DNA of 64,000 nucleotides from Methylobacterium sp. (GCF_019745455.1 NZ_JAIETD010000020.1:1-64000), one strand, 5' to 3'; shown: positions 37,177 through 47,588, counted from the first letter of the stretch. Numbers and translations: made by a program. Notes: generated from the sequence alone by a model not told the origin.

Positions 37177-37767
37177 TCAGGATTTGGCCGCGGCAGCCCT
37201 GATCTTGTCGAGGATCGACCCGTAATTCTCCGGCGTCAGGATGCCGACGAGCTTGTCGCGGATGATGCCGTCGGGGCCGACGATGAAGGTCTCGGGCACG
37301 CCGTAGACGCCGAAATCGATGGCGGTGCGGCCGGTCGAATCCATGCCCACCGCCTGGAACGGCACGCCGTTGCGGGTGAGGAAGCGGCGTCCGTTCTCGG
37401 GTGGATCCTTGTAGTCGATCCCCACCAGTCGGACGCCGGGCTCGCGCGCGAGCCGCATCAGTTGCGGGTGCTCGACCTGACAGGGCGTGCACCACGAGGC
37501 CCAGAAATTCACGACCGTGACCCGGCCCTTGAACTCGGCGCTCGACAAGCCCGGCACCGGGCCGTTCTCGCCGACGAGGCCGGGCAGCGCCTCGAGTACG
37601 AAGGAAGGCGCCGGCTTGCCGATCATGGCGGATGGTACGGCCGAGGGGTCGGCGCCGGAGCGCAGGCGCAGGAAGAACACGGCGCAGAGGGCCGCAAAGG
37701 TCACGAGCGGCAGGATGACGAGGAGCGACCTGCGCCGCGGCGCCGCGGCCTGTGCGTCGAGGCTCAC
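37177..37767 (-). CDS. ccmG: thiol:disulfide interchange protein CcmG/DsbE
   Basis: A 196-residue membrane-anchored thioredoxin. A signal-anchor lies at about 13-33 and the active site is WCTPC. The GVPET cis-Pro loop is in FGVYGVPETFIV. It reduces apocytochrome c thiols in the periplasm. The GTG start at 37767 overlaps the ccmD stop (GTGA), so the pair is coupled. Confidence 0.93.
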   Translation of the reverse strand: MSLDAQAAAPRRRSLLVILPLVTFAALCAVFFLRLRSGADPSAVPSAMIGKPAPSFVLEALPGLVGENGPVPGLSSAEFKGRVTVVNFWASWCTPCQVEHPQLMRLAREPGVRLVGIDYKDPPENGRRFLTRNGVPFQAVGMDSTGRTAIDFGVYGVPETFIVGPDGIIRDKLVGILTPENYGSILDKIRAAAAKS

Positions 37768-37925
37768 GAGCGCTCCCCGGGCGTACCGCCTTCGTCCTGC
37801 ATCGCCGCGAGCGACCGGCGCTGGCTCCGGTTGTCCAGAATGGCGTGGAAGATCAGGCCGCCGATCACCAGGGCGGTGAAGGCATAGGCGCCGATGATGA
37901 AACTGCCGTGCTGCCCGAGATCCAT
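37764..37925 (-). CDS. ccmD: heme exporter protein CcmD
   Basis: A 53-residue single-TM protein, starting MDLGQHGSFIIGAYAFTA with a helix to about 30 and a basic tail. Its size and its place between ccmC and ccmG identify it as CcmD, which helps release holo-CcmE from CcmABC. It starts 5 bp after the ccmC stop. Confidence 0.9.
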   Translation of the reverse strand: MDLGQHGSFIIGAYAFTALVIGGLIFHAILDNRSQRRSLAAMQDEGGTPGERS

Positions 37926-37930
37926 CGCCG

Positions 37931-38716
37931 TCACAGGCCCTGCATCGCCGGGCCGCCGGGCGGGACGGCGCCGCGTCCGACGCTGCCGGCATCGAGGCGC
38001 TCGGCCTCGCGGATGGTCAGCACCCTCACCCGTCGGCGCAGGATCTCGGTGCGCATGGCGTAGAGGTGCAGGGTGATGCCGAGGAGTGTGAAGGCGAGGA
38101 TCATCAGGAGCAGCGGATAGAGCATGCTCGGATCGATCGAGGACCCGCCCATCCGCAGGATCGAGGCCGGCTGATGGAGGGTCGACCACCAGTTCACCGA
38201 GAACTTGATGATCGGTAGGTTCACGGCCCCGACGAGGGTGAGGATCGCGATGGCGCGGGCCGCCCGGTTCGGATCCTCGATCGTCCGCCACAGGGCGATG
38301 ATGCCGCAATAGATGAGGAACAGGACAAGCATCGAGGTAAGGCGCGCGTCCCAGACCCAGTAGGTGCCCCACATCGGCTTGCCCCAGAGCGAGCCGGTGA
38401 CGAGGCAGATGATCGTGAAGGCGGCGCCGATCGGCGCTGCCGCGCGCTGGGCGACGTCGGCGAGGGGATGGCGCCAGACTAGGGTGCCGATCGCCGACAG
38501 CGACATCGACCCGTAGAAGAACACACCGAGCCAGGCCGCCGGAACGTGGATGTACATGATCCTGACGGTCTCGCCCTGCTGGTAGTCGGGCGGCACCACG
38601 AACCAGGTGAGATAAAGGCCGGCGGCCAGGAGAAGCCCCGAGAGCCCCGCGAGCCAGGGCATCAGCGGGGCGGTCCAGCGAAGGAAATGGCCGGGATGAG
38701 CAAGGCGCGTCCACAT
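37931..38716 (-). CDS. ccmC: heme exporter/handling protein CcmC
   Basis: A 261-residue protein with six TM helices and the tryptophan-rich heme motif GTYWVWDARLTS. Candidate heme-ligand His residues are in YIHVPAAW and STLHQPAS. It loads heme on CcmE. The start at 38716 (MWTRLAHPGHFLRW) fits the family. It heads the ccmC-ccmD-ccmG set. Confidence 0.94.
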   Translation of the reverse strand: MWTRLAHPGHFLRWTAPLMPWLAGLSGLLLAAGLYLTWFVVPPDYQQGETVRIMYIHVPAAWLGVFFYGSMSLSAIGTLVWRHPLADVAQRAAAPIGAAFTIICLVTGSLWGKPMWGTYWVWDARLTSMLVLFLIYCGIIALWRTIEDPNRAARAIAILTLVGAVNLPIIKFSVNWWSTLHQPASILRMGGSSIDPSMLYPLLLMILAFTLLGITLHLYAMRTEILRRRVRVLTIREAERLDAGSVGRGAVPPGGPAMQGL

Positions 38717-38890
38717 GCGCCGCCCATAGCGCAGGGTGCAGTGCAATCGCAATGCGGGGGTTCGGCGCATTGGCGGCTTTACCTTGACCCTCCCTGACGA
38801 CCGGTCCAGAAACCTGCGCCCGCGCCGCGTCCGGAAAGGACAGCCGCGCGGCTTGCTTTCTCGCCTCACGAACGCACGGGGACACGCGCG

Positions 38891-39952
38891 ATGGCCGCGT
38901 TCAACGATCTGGTCTTCTCCGGCGTGCAGCCGACCGGGAACCTGCATCTCGGCAATTATCTCGGCGCCGTGAAGCGGTTCGTGGAGATGCAGGCCCGCGA
39001 GGCGCAGTGCCTCTACTGCGTCGTCGATCTGCACGCGATCACGCTCTGGCAGGATCCGGCCGAGCTGAAGACGCAGATCCGCGAGGTCACCGCCGCCTTC
39101 CTCGCGGCCGGCATCGACCCGGAGCGGTCGATCGTGTTCAACCAGAGCCAGGTGCCGGCCCATGCCGAGCTCGCCTGGATCTTCAACTGCGTCGCCCGCC
39201 TCGGCTGGCTCAACCGCATGACCCAGTTCAAGGACAAGGCCGGCAAGGACCGCGAGAACGCTTCGATCGGCCTCTACGCCTATCCGGTCCTGATGGCGGC
39301 CGACATCCTGGCCTATCGCGCCACCCATGTCCCGGTCGGCGAGGACCAGAAGCAGCACCTCGAACTGACCCGAGACATCGCCCAGAAGTTCAACAACGAC
39401 TTCTCGCAGTCGATCGCGGCGCATGGCCATGGCGAGGCGTTCTTCCCCGTTACCGAGCCGCTGATCGGCGGCCCGGCGGCCCGGGTGATGTCCCTGCGCG
39501 ACGGCACCAAGAAGATGTCGAAATCCGACCCCTCCGACAATTCGCGCATCAATCTCACCGACGATGCCGATTCCATCGCCAACAAGGTACGCAAGGCCAA
39601 GACGGACCCCGAGCCCCTGCCCTCCGAGGTGGCGGGCCTCGCCGGGCGGCCGGAAGCCGACAACCTCGTCGGCATTTTCGCGGCATTGAAGGGGACGACC
39701 CGCGAGGCCGTGCTGGCCGATTTCGGCGGCGGGCAGTTCTCGGCGTTCAAGGGCGCCCTCGTCGAACTCGCCGTCGAGACCCTCGCGCCGCTCGGCGCCG
39801 AGATGAAGCGGCTCGTGGCCGAACCAGAGCATATCGACGCGGTCCTCGCCGACGGCGCCGAGCGGGCCGAGGCTATCGCCACTCCGACCCTCGACGCGGT
39901 CAAGGATATCGTCGGCTTCGTCCGGCGCGGGCCGCGCCTGCGCGGCGTCTGA
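38891..39952 (+). CDS. trpS: tryptophanyl-tRNA synthetase
   Basis: A 353-residue class I synthetase charging tRNA-Trp. The HIGH-type motif is [10 protein letters not shown] and the KMSKS motif is [10 protein letters not shown]. It has the normal family length. It is followed by the HAD gene with a 2-bp gap. Confidence 0.96.
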   Translation: MAAFNDLVFSGVQPTGNLHLGNYLGAVKRFVEMQAREAQCLYCVVDLHAITLWQDPAELKTQIREVTAAFLAAGIDPERSIVFNQSQVPAHAELAWIFNCVARLGWLNRMTQFKDKAGKDRENASIGLYAYPVLMAADILAYRATHVPVGEDQKQHLELTRDIAQKFNNDFSQSIAAHGHGEAFFPVTEPLIGGPAARVMSLRDGTKKMSKSDPSDNSRINLTDDADSIANKVRKAKTDPEPLPSEVAGLAGRPEADNLVGIFAALKGTTREAVLADFGGGQFSAFKGALVELAVETLAPLGAEMKRLVAEPEHIDAVLADGAERAEAIATPTLDAVKDIVGFVRRGPRLRGV

Positions 39953-39954
39953 TC

Positions 39955-40647
39955 ATGGCGATCGCGGCCCTCGTCTTCGACGTCTTCGGTACGCTGGTCG
40001 ACTGGCGATCCGGCGTTGCGCGGGAAGCGGCGCGCATCCTCGGACCGGGGATCGATGCAGGCGCCTTCGCGGATGCCTGGCGGCGCCGCTACCAGCCCTC
40101 GCTGGAGCCTATCCGCTCGGGGCAACGTGCCTACGTCGATCTCGACGCGATCCATGCCGACAGTCTGGACGAGGTGATGGCCGAGTTCGGCGTTGCGGGC
40201 GTTGATCCCCAGACGAGGGCGGAACTCGTTCTTGCCTGGCACCGGCTCGATGGCTGGCCCGAGGTGGGAGAGGCCCTCGCCCGCCTGCGCTCACGCTACC
40301 TGCTGGCACCGCTCTCGAACGCCCATGTGGGGCTCGCCGTCGCGCTGGCGCGCCGCAATGGCTGGCACTTCGATGCGGTCTTCGGCGGCGGGTTCTCTCG
40401 CGACTACAAGCCGAAGCCCGCGCTCTACCTCGATGCCGTCGCGGCCTTCAGACTGAGGCCGGACGAGACCCTGATGGTCGCCGCCCATTCGAGCGACCTT
40501 GCGGCGGCGGGCCAGCTCGGCCTACCCACCGCCCATATCGCCCGTCCGCTGGAGAACGGGCCGGGCGGCGGCGAGAGGCGGCCAAGCGTGCCGACGACCT
40601 ATGCCGCCGCGGACCTCGCCGATCTCGCCGCCCAACTCGGCTGCTGA
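39955..40647 (+). CDS. type II haloacid dehalogenase-like HAD hydrolase
   Basis: A 230-residue HAD enzyme. The nucleophile Asp is in FDVFGTLVDW, the Ser motif in PLSNAHVG, and the Lys in DYKPKPALY. The acidic motif reads AAHSSDLAAA and has one Asp. This matches (S)-2-haloacid dehalogenases, though physiological substrates may differ. Its ATG lies 2 bp after the trpS stop. Its 3' end is 4 bp from the convergent PNPOx-like gene. Confidence 0.9.
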   Translation: MAIAALVFDVFGTLVDWRSGVAREAARILGPGIDAGAFADAWRRRYQPSLEPIRSGQRAYVDLDAIHADSLDEVMAEFGVAGVDPQTRAELVLAWHRLDGWPEVGEALARLRSRYLLAPLSNAHVGLAVALARRNGWHFDAVFGGGFSRDYKPKPALYLDAVAAFRLRPDETLMVAAHSSDLAAAGQLGLPTAHIARPLENGPGGGERRPSVPTTYAAADLADLAAQLGC

Positions 40648-40651
40648 GGCC

Positions 40652-41305
40652 TCAGCTCTCGCCGCGCGCGACGCGGGCCTCGTATTCGGGCAGCTCGATC
40701 CGGCCCTCGCGGGCGACGCGGGCCTTGTCCTCCTCGGAGATCACGTCCCCGACCATGTCGAGGCGCTTCCAGAGCGCGAGCGGCGTCTCCTTCTCGGGGA
40801 CCGGCACGTAGCGGTTCTGCTCGAGCTTCTTGTACTTGTGGATGTAGCGCGGGCAGTTGACCCAGGCCTTCGTCACCTCGATCCGTACGAGGTACTTCGC
40901 CTCGGTGAACTCCGCCATCAGGGGATCGTCGCGGAGCATCCGGGCGTGGCCCTGGACGCGGACGCGGTGCGGCGTCTCGAAATCGATGAAGAGGAGCCCG
41001 ACCTTCGATTGCCCCTCGATGTTACCCATCGAGTAGAACATTCCGTTGCCGTCGAGGCCCGGGAACACGAGCGTGTTGCCGTCGACGACCTTCACGAAGC
41101 CGGGGCTTCCACCCTTGTAGGAGACGGTGGGCATCCCGTCCGGGTCGACGGTGGAGAGGAAGAACATGTCGCGGCTGCCGATGAAGGCCGCCTCGTTCTC
41201 GCCGATCCGGTCCTGAACCCAGCCGGTGTCGAGGCGTTCGGCAAGCTTGACGGTGTTGAACTCTTCCTGAAGCGCGCGGTGCGCATCGTAGTAAAGCGAC
41301 GCCAT
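40652..41305 (-). CDS. pyridoxamine 5'-phosphate oxidase-family flavin-binding protein
   Basis: A 217-residue split-barrel protein. FFLSTVDPDGMPTVSYKGG forms the FMN-binding strands, and HRVRVQGHARML is typical of the family. It probably binds FMN or F420-like cofactors and acts in redox detoxification. It lacks the C-terminal PNPOx dimerisation domain, so it is not PdxH. GGGAGGA precedes the ATG. Confidence 0.85.
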   Translation of the reverse strand: MASLYYDAHRALQEEFNTVKLAERLDTGWVQDRIGENEAAFIGSRDMFFLSTVDPDGMPTVSYKGGSPGFVKVVDGNTLVFPGLDGNGMFYSMGNIEGQSKVGLLFIDFETPHRVRVQGHARMLRDDPLMAEFTEAKYLVRIEVTKAWVNCPRYIHKYKKLEQNRYVPVPEKETPLALWKRLDMVGDVISEEDKARVAREGRIELPEYEARVARGES

Positions 41306-41416
41306 GACATCCTCCCTTGATGGCTTTTGAGGGCGGCGGCCTCGCTGGAATGGGCCGCCTGTCCTGCTCCGCTTGTGCCCGAAATCCCGGCTGAAGGGAA
41401 AGCCGAGCCTCGATCT

Positions 41417-42304
41417 TTACGGCCGATGCGCTTTCAGAAAGTGCGCTGCCTCGTTGAGGGAGCGCCGCGCCTCCGGCAGGAGCGGATCGGCGAACTGCCA
41501 GCCATGGGGGACCACCTTCCACAGCTTCAATTCCGCGTCGCCACCCGCGGCCTGGATCTTTCCCGCGAGACGCACCGCATCGTCGCGCAGGACCTCGCGG
41601 GCGCCGACATGGATCAGCATCGGCGGCAGGTCACGCATCTCGCCTGCAAGAGGCGAGGCATATGGATGAGCCGGGTCAGCCTCACCGAGATAGCATTCGG
41701 CTAGCCGCTCAAGCGCGTGCCCTCCGAATATCGCATCGCGTTCGGCATTCTCCGTATACGAGGGTCCGGTACCGATGAGATCCGTGACCGGCGAGAACAG
41801 AACTGCGGCGATGGGCGGTGTGAAGCCTTCGTCCCGTGCCCTCATCATCAGTGCCAGCGCCAGGTTGCCTCCGGCGGAATCTCCAGCAATGGCGGCAGGT
41901 CCTTCACGCGAGAAATCGAGCCAGGCGGCAATGGCGTCGTCGAGGGCTGCGGGGAACGGGTGTTCTGGCGCCAGCCGGTAATCGACTGTCAGCACGTCGA
42001 AACCGCGCAGTGCGAAGGCTCCTGTGAGCGGCCGGTAGATGCGGCTCGACATCGCCACGAAGCCGCCGCCGTGCAGGTAGAACAGCCGCGGGCGGTCTCC
42101 CGGCCGGGCCTGTACCCGTTCGCAAGCGACATTTCCGCTCAAGCAGGGAGCGTAATGGACGCCCCTGCGCGCCCGCAGGAGGGGCCGGTCGAAAATCTTG
42201 TCGAAGATCTTCCGGAACCGCCGTGCGTCCTTCGCTCGTCCGAAGTGATCCTTCACCGTGCGATGCAGGAGGGCATGGAGGAAGTGGGCCCGCAGACTTG
42301 CCAA
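41417..42304 (-). CDS. HSL-family alpha/beta hydrolase (esterase)
   Basis: A 295-residue hormone-sensitive-lipase-type esterase. The oxyanion HGGG is at 78-81 and the nucleophile Ser143 in AGDSAGGN. The acid and His motifs are later (HVGAREVLRDD, PHGWQFAD). It lies after a BVMO and an SDR gene on the same strand, so hydrolysis of the BVMO ester or lactone product is the likely job. Confidence 0.9.
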   Translation of the reverse strand: MASLRAHFLHALLHRTVKDHFGRAKDARRFRKIFDKIFDRPLLRARRGVHYAPCLSGNVACERVQARPGDRPRLFYLHGGGFVAMSSRIYRPLTGAFALRGFDVLTVDYRLAPEHPFPAALDDAIAAWLDFSREGPAAIAGDSAGGNLALALMMRARDEGFTPPIAAVLFSPVTDLIGTGPSYTENAERDAIFGGHALERLAECYLGEADPAHPYASPLAGEMRDLPPMLIHVGAREVLRDDAVRLAGKIQAAGGDAELKLWKVVPHGWQFADPLLPEARRSLNEAAHFLKAHRP

Positions 42305-42331
42305 TGGCTGTGTTCCGGCGCGCGTCGCGTC

Positions 42332-43309
42332 TTATCCGACCGCCTGCCGGCCGACACCGGTCAGATCGTTGGTTCCCTCGGGAGGCGGGATGAGCCGGCT
42401 TTCGCGCGGGGGATCGCTTCGGGTCGCTCGGAGAGCGGTCGGGGGTGGGCCGGATGTACCATTCGCGGCCGCCGCGCGTTGTTCGGCGAGCACCATGCGG
42501 ACTCGCATCCTGGCGAGGACGGGCATGAAACGTTGCGTCCACCATGCCACCCGGGCCAGGAACGGCCTGACGACAACACCCTCCCCTCGCTCGACCGCAT
42601 CGAGGGCCTGCCGCGCGAAGACATCGACCGGCATCGGCGCACCGCAGAGGCGTGTCAGGTACGAGCGATTATCTGGCCGCCACGGCACCGACGGCAGGTC
42701 GGACGGATTGTCCCGGTCGAGGATCGGGGTCTCGACGGCACCGGGGCAGAGGACGCTGACATTGACGCCATAGGCAACAGCCTCAGCGCGCAGGCTGAGC
42801 GACAGCCCGACAACCGCGTGCTTCGTGGCCGCGTAGGGCGTGCCGAGCGGGCCGAGAGAGAGGCCGGCGATCGACGAAACGTTGACGATAGTGCCGCTGC
42901 CCCGACGCTGCATGGCCGGATAGGCGGCAGCGACGCCGTGGACGACGCCGCGCAGGTTGATGTCGATGATGCGGTCCCAGTGAGCCAGCGTGAGATCCTG
43001 TACCTCGCCACTGATCGGGATGCCGGCGTTGTTGACCAGCATGTCGAGGTGCCCGGACTCCTCGACGATGTGTCGGACACAGGCCGCGACAGCCTCGGCA
43101 TCGCGCACGTCGAGGCTGGCGTGGCGGCTGAAGGGCCCGATCAGGGCGGCGGTCGCCTCGGCGCTCGAGCCGTCGATATCCGTTGCGGTGACGAGGAAGC
43201 CGCGTCGCCCGAGTTCACAAGCCAAGGCACGGCCGATGCCCGAACCCGCGCCTGTCACCAGCGCCGTCCTCGGCGCCGATGCTGCCGAATGTCGTCCCAA
43301 ACCGGTCAT
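42332..43309 (-). CDS. short-chain dehydrogenase of BVMO cassette
   Basis: A 325-residue SDR. It has TGAGSGIGRALA, NNAGIPISG, catalytic Ser in NVSSIAGLS, and Y-x3-K in PYAATKHAV. The C-terminal 65 residues extend beyond the classical fold and contain a basic, Trp-bearing segment seen in SDRs next to BVMOs. It may oxidise an alcohol to the ketone used by the monooxygenase or act on the released product. It lies 27 bp before the esterase gene. Confidence 0.88.
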   Translation of the reverse strand: MTGLGRHSAASAPRTALVTGAGSGIGRALACELGRRGFLVTATDIDGSSAEATAALIGPFSRHASLDVRDAEAVAACVRHIVEESGHLDMLVNNAGIPISGEVQDLTLAHWDRIIDINLRGVVHGVAAAYPAMQRRGSGTIVNVSSIAGLSLGPLGTPYAATKHAVVGLSLSLRAEAVAYGVNVSVLCPGAVETPILDRDNPSDLPSVPWRPDNRSYLTRLCGAPMPVDVFARQALDAVERGEGVVVRPFLARVAWWTQRFMPVLARMRVRMVLAEQRAAAANGTSGPPPTALRATRSDPPRESRLIPPPEGTNDLTGVGRQAVG

Positions 43310-43439
43310 GCCGCGAGTCCAGGATCGCGGTTCGAAGGCGCTTCAAGCATCAACGGCCCTTCGCTCCGCTCGGAAGATCGATCGACGGACCCGGCTCTCG
43401 ACATCACGCGGAGATCCCGACCCGCCGGCCAGAACGAAC

Positions 43440-44909
43440 TCATGACTGAAAGTCGTAATCATCGCGTTTGAAGCGACGCGTCATAGCCCGGAATCGGCTT
43501 ACGAGTCCTGGCCAATTGTTGGTGATGCGGCCGTCGGTCGTCTTGTACCAGGAGGGGCAGGACACGTTCCAAACCGTTTCCTTCAAATGAACCCTCAACC
43601 ACTGGTCGAAGGCAGTCGCCGCTGCCGGCTTGACGCTGAGGGTACGCAGCCGATGCTCCTCAAGTAGCTTGATGCCTTCGACGACGTAGTCCGCCTGCGC
43701 CTCCAGCATCTTTACGATGGAATCGTGGCTGAGATTGGTGTTCGGGCCGTAGAGGATGAACAGGTTGGGAAAGCCCGGAACGCTCATGCCGAGATAGGCG
43801 AAGGCACCCTTCCCCCAGGCCTCGTTCAGCGCACGTCCATCTGGCCCGACGATATGGAGTGCCGCCAAGGGGTTGGCGGCGGCAAAGCCGGTCGCGAGCA
43901 CGAGCGCGTCGGCTTTGTGCAGGAACCCTTCGGCCGTCACGACCCCATCCGCCACGACCGCAGTGATCGCCTGAGTGACGATCTCGACCTTGTCCTGGTC
44001 GAGGGCGGGATACCAGTCGTCGGAAATCAGGACACGCTTGCAGCCGAGCCGATAGGTCGGGACTAGCGCCGAACGTTTTTCAGGCGAACGCACGCCGCGC
44101 CGGATCCGCCGTCGCACGCGCCACGCCATGGGCGCCAGCATCCACGGGAAGCGGACGAAGGCGACCCCGCGCATCTCGTTCTTCGCGCCGATCGCCGTCC
44201 GGTAGAGGCGCGCCAGCGAAGGCACGGCCGACAGAAGCCTGCGTTCCAGCCGCGTAAAAGGACGATCGCCCTTTGGGAGAACCCAGGCCCCCGAGCGCTG
44301 GAACAGGATCAGCCGCTCCACTGCCGGAACGATAGACGGTACGATCTGAACTGCGCTCGCCCCCGTCCCGATGACCGCAACGGTCTTGCCGCTCGGATCG
44401 AAGGCGGCGTCCCAGCGCGCGGAGTGGAAGCAGGGACCCGCAAAGCGTTCGAGACCGGGGATCGCCGGCATCGATGGACGATTGAGCTGACCGCAGGCTG
44501 GAGCCAGGATTCGCGCCTCGATGATTTCGCCCTCGCCCGTCGAGAGCCGCCATCGCCCTGCCGTCGCATCGAAGACGGCGCTCACGATCTCGGTCCCGAA
44601 TCTCACATGGGACAACAGGCCCTGATCGCGCGCGCATGCGGCGAGGTAGCGTTGGATCTCGGCCTGGCCAGCGAATTTGCGAGTCCACGCTGGCGTCGGA
44701 AGGAACGAGTAGGAATAGAGGTACGAATCGATGTCGCAGGCTGCGCCCGGATAGGCATTTTCGAACCAGGTGCCACCGACCTCCGGGTTCTTGTCGATCA
44801 CCACGAAGTCGTGAATGCCCGCGGCCTTCAACTTCATGGCGAGACAGAGCCCGCCGAAACCCGCGCCGACGATCGCGACGGTAACGGCGGGATCAGCCAA
44901 CGGCTTCAC
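43440..44909 (-). CDS. flavin-binding Baeyer-Villiger-type monooxygenase
   Basis: A 489-residue class B flavoprotein monooxygenase. The FAD site is VAIVGAGFGGL (11-21), followed by GGTWFENAYPGAACD. The BVMO fingerprint F-x-G-x3-H-x3-W-D is met at 156-167 and the NADPH site is VIGTGASA. It inserts oxygen into ketones to give esters or lactones. The gene probably leads the cassette, with 130 bp to the SDR. The substrate is unknown. Confidence 0.92.
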   Translation of the reverse strand: MKPLADPAVTVAIVGAGFGGLCLAMKLKAAGIHDFVVIDKNPEVGGTWFENAYPGAACDIDSYLYSYSFLPTPAWTRKFAGQAEIQRYLAACARDQGLLSHVRFGTEIVSAVFDATAGRWRLSTGEGEIIEARILAPACGQLNRPSMPAIPGLERFAGPCFHSARWDAAFDPSGKTVAVIGTGASAVQIVPSIVPAVERLILFQRSGAWVLPKGDRPFTRLERRLLSAVPSLARLYRTAIGAKNEMRGVAFVRFPWMLAPMAWRVRRRIRRGVRSPEKRSALVPTYRLGCKRVLISDDWYPALDQDKVEIVTQAITAVVADGVVTAEGFLHKADALVLATGFAAANPLAALHIVGPDGRALNEAWGKGAFAYLGMSVPGFPNLFILYGPNTNLSHDSIVKMLEAQADYVVEGIKLLEEHRLRTLSVKPAAATAFDQWLRVHLKETVWNVSCPSWYKTTDGRITNNWPGLVSRFRAMTRRFKRDDYDFQS

Positions 44910-45076
44910 GCCCGATGGTCGGCAGAGAGGATGGCTTCGCGATCCTCGAACGGGATGGGCGGGTCTGGGAGATCACGGCGAACCTCATGGGACGATCCGA
45001 TGGAAGAGGTTCATCCCGATCACGCTAAGGTTCGGGAGGAAACACGAGGTCGCACACTCGTCTCAGGATGCCGCGG

Positions 45077-45111
45077 CAAAAGAAGGGCCAGGCTCCATCG
45101 GAGCCTGGCCC
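45077..45111 (-). terminator. intrinsic terminator of ilvC
   Basis: A 12-bp perfect stem, GGGCCAGGCTCC / GGAGCCTGGCCC, with a 3-nt loop. On the minus strand it is followed by TTCTTTTG. It lies 38 bp after the ilvC stop. Confidence 0.88.
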
Positions 45112-45148
45112 AACTGAAAAAACCTCGGCTGTCGCCGCTCCGACGTCC

Positions 45149-46213
<1,065 letters not shown>

Positions 46214-46293
46214 TCATCTGAAACGACATCCGCGCGGCCGTGCGAGAGCCGGCTTTTAGCGGGGTGATCCCCGCGGCGAAAGGGGGAATTGCT

Positions 46294-46929
46294 TCACGCC
46301 GGCAGTTCCAGGCCTTCCCGCGCGAAGACCGCCTGCACCGCAGGCCGCTGCGCCATGGCGCGGGCATGCGCCGTCCAATGCGGGAAGCGGTCGGGCATGT
46401 CGAACTTGAGCGCGGGACCGCGACCCCAGGTCCAGAACAGCAGCAGGTAGGGATCGACCACGCTGTAGCGATCCGCCACGGCCCAGCCGCCGTTCGAGAG
46501 CTTCACCTCTGTCATCGTGAAGAGATCGCCGCAGGTGTCGGCGCCCTTGGCGCTGATGGCCAGATAGGCCTCCTCGTCGGCGGTATATCGCTCTGGCCGG
46601 CGGACATGCGCGTAGGCGATGTGGTGGCTCGTCGCCATCCAGGTCAGCCACTCGTCGGCGATCGCCTGATCGCGCGGAATCTCCGGCCAGAAGGTGGGAT
46701 GGAGACGGGCGATGTGGCGCAGGATGGCGGTGTTCTCCGTGAGTACCCAGCCGTCCTCGACCAGAGCCGGCACCCGGCCGCGCTCATTGACGGCAAGATA
46801 TTCGGGGCTGCGCTGGTCACCGGCCATGAGGTTGAGACGCGCGGTCTCGAAGGGAGCGCCCGCCTCTTCGAGGGCGATGTGAGACGCTAGCGAGCAGGCG
46901 CCGGGGGCGTAGTAGAGGGTGGTCGGCAT
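46294..46929 (-). CDS. glutathione S-transferase family protein
   Basis: A 211-residue GST. The thioredoxin-like N-domain starts TLYYAPGACSLASHIALEE, the beta-class-like PGACSL segment. GRVPALVEDGWVLTENTAI is the glutathione site. An all-helical C-domain follows. It conjugates or reduces electrophiles with glutathione. The substrate is unknown. It lies 19 bp after mazF. Confidence 0.9.
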   Translation of the reverse strand: MPTTLYYAPGACSLASHIALEEAGAPFETARLNLMAGDQRSPEYLAVNERGRVPALVEDGWVLTENTAILRHIARLHPTFWPEIPRDQAIADEWLTWMATSHHIAYAHVRRPERYTADEEAYLAISAKGADTCGDLFTMTEVKLSNGGWAVADRYSVVDPYLLLFWTWGRGPALKFDMPDRFPHWTAHARAMAQRPAVQAVFAREGLELPA

Positions 46930-46948
46930 CGGAGATCTGTGCTTCCCG

Positions 46949-47305
46949 TCAATCGTTACGAAGACCGAGCAGAACCGCGATCTGATCCTTCGCCTCGGTG
47001 AGAACATGGTCCGGAACTGAGCCTAGACGGCGCAGAATCCGCTCATGGCGATCGATGGCCCGCAGTTGATCCGTCAGCACCGCGCCCTTGGCAGCGAGTC
47101 CTGGCGGCAGCAGGACCTTGCTCGGCCAAGGATCGATGTTGCTCGTGATCGGGCAGATGAGAGCGCGTCTGGTTAGAAGATGTACGTTCCGGACCGAGAC
47201 GACGAGAGCTGGACGGCGGCCGTCCTGCTCGCTGCCGCGCACGGGTCCGAGCTCGACCAGAACGAGGTCACCGGGCTCGACACCTACGTCATCGCGGATC
47301 GTCAT
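46949..47305 (-). CDS. mazF: MazF/PemK-family toxin (mRNA interferase)
   Basis: A 118-residue MazF-like protein. The start EPGDLVLVELGPVRGSEQDG carries the conserved Gly-Asp and the RGSE catalytic loop. ICPITS and DQLRAIDRHERI follow. It should cleave mRNA when free of antitoxin. The ATG at 47305 lies 17 nt inside the antitoxin gene, as is normal for mazEF pairs. Confidence 0.88.
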   Translation of the reverse strand: MTIRDDVGVEPGDLVLVELGPVRGSEQDGRRPALVVSVRNVHLLTRRALICPITSNIDPWPSKVLLPPGLAAKGAVLTDQLRAIDRHERILRRLGSVPDHVLTEAKDQIAVLLGLRND

Positions 47306-47525
47306 CAATGATCTCGGAACCGCGGTCTGGCCCCCAATCGATCGTTTCCGGCTCATGAGCGGGTCCAAGCCGCCGCATCTCTGCGAACATCTCTTCGGCC
47401 GTGATGCGTCGCCGCTTTGGAGTCACCTCGACGATCTGTCCCTCGCTGAGGCCCAGCGCACGGACCTCATCGGAGGAAAGCTTCACCGCGAGGTCGTCGC
47501 CCCATCGGACTACCTTCGCTTCCAT
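47289..47525 (-). CDS. mazE: MazE-family antitoxin
   Basis: A 78-residue AbrB/MazE-type protein. VVRWGDDLAVKLSSDEVRAL forms the DNA-binding swapped hairpin. The acidic C-terminal tail (ETIDWGPDRGSEIIDDD) would wrap the toxin. GGAGA precedes the ATG at 47525. It lies 63 bp after the ilvH stop, inside the ilv region. Confidence 0.87.
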   Translation of the reverse strand: MEAKVVRWGDDLAVKLSSDEVRALGLSEGQIVEVTPKRRRITAEEMFAEMRRLGPAHEPETIDWGPDRGSEIIDDDPR

Positions 47526-47588
47526 GGCGGTCTCCACAGGTTAGATGACACCGAAGTGATAGCGTAGAACGACGCTGAAAGCTTCGCC

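Noticed and set aside
38717..39832. N-terminal extension of the ccmC frame by about 370 codons
   Set aside because: This stretch is antisense to trpS. CcmC has its normal length and start at 38716.
41717..43471. 584-codon plus-strand open frame across the esterase and SDR genes
   Set aside because: It crosses two minus-strand genes with intact catalytic motifs and shows no domain.
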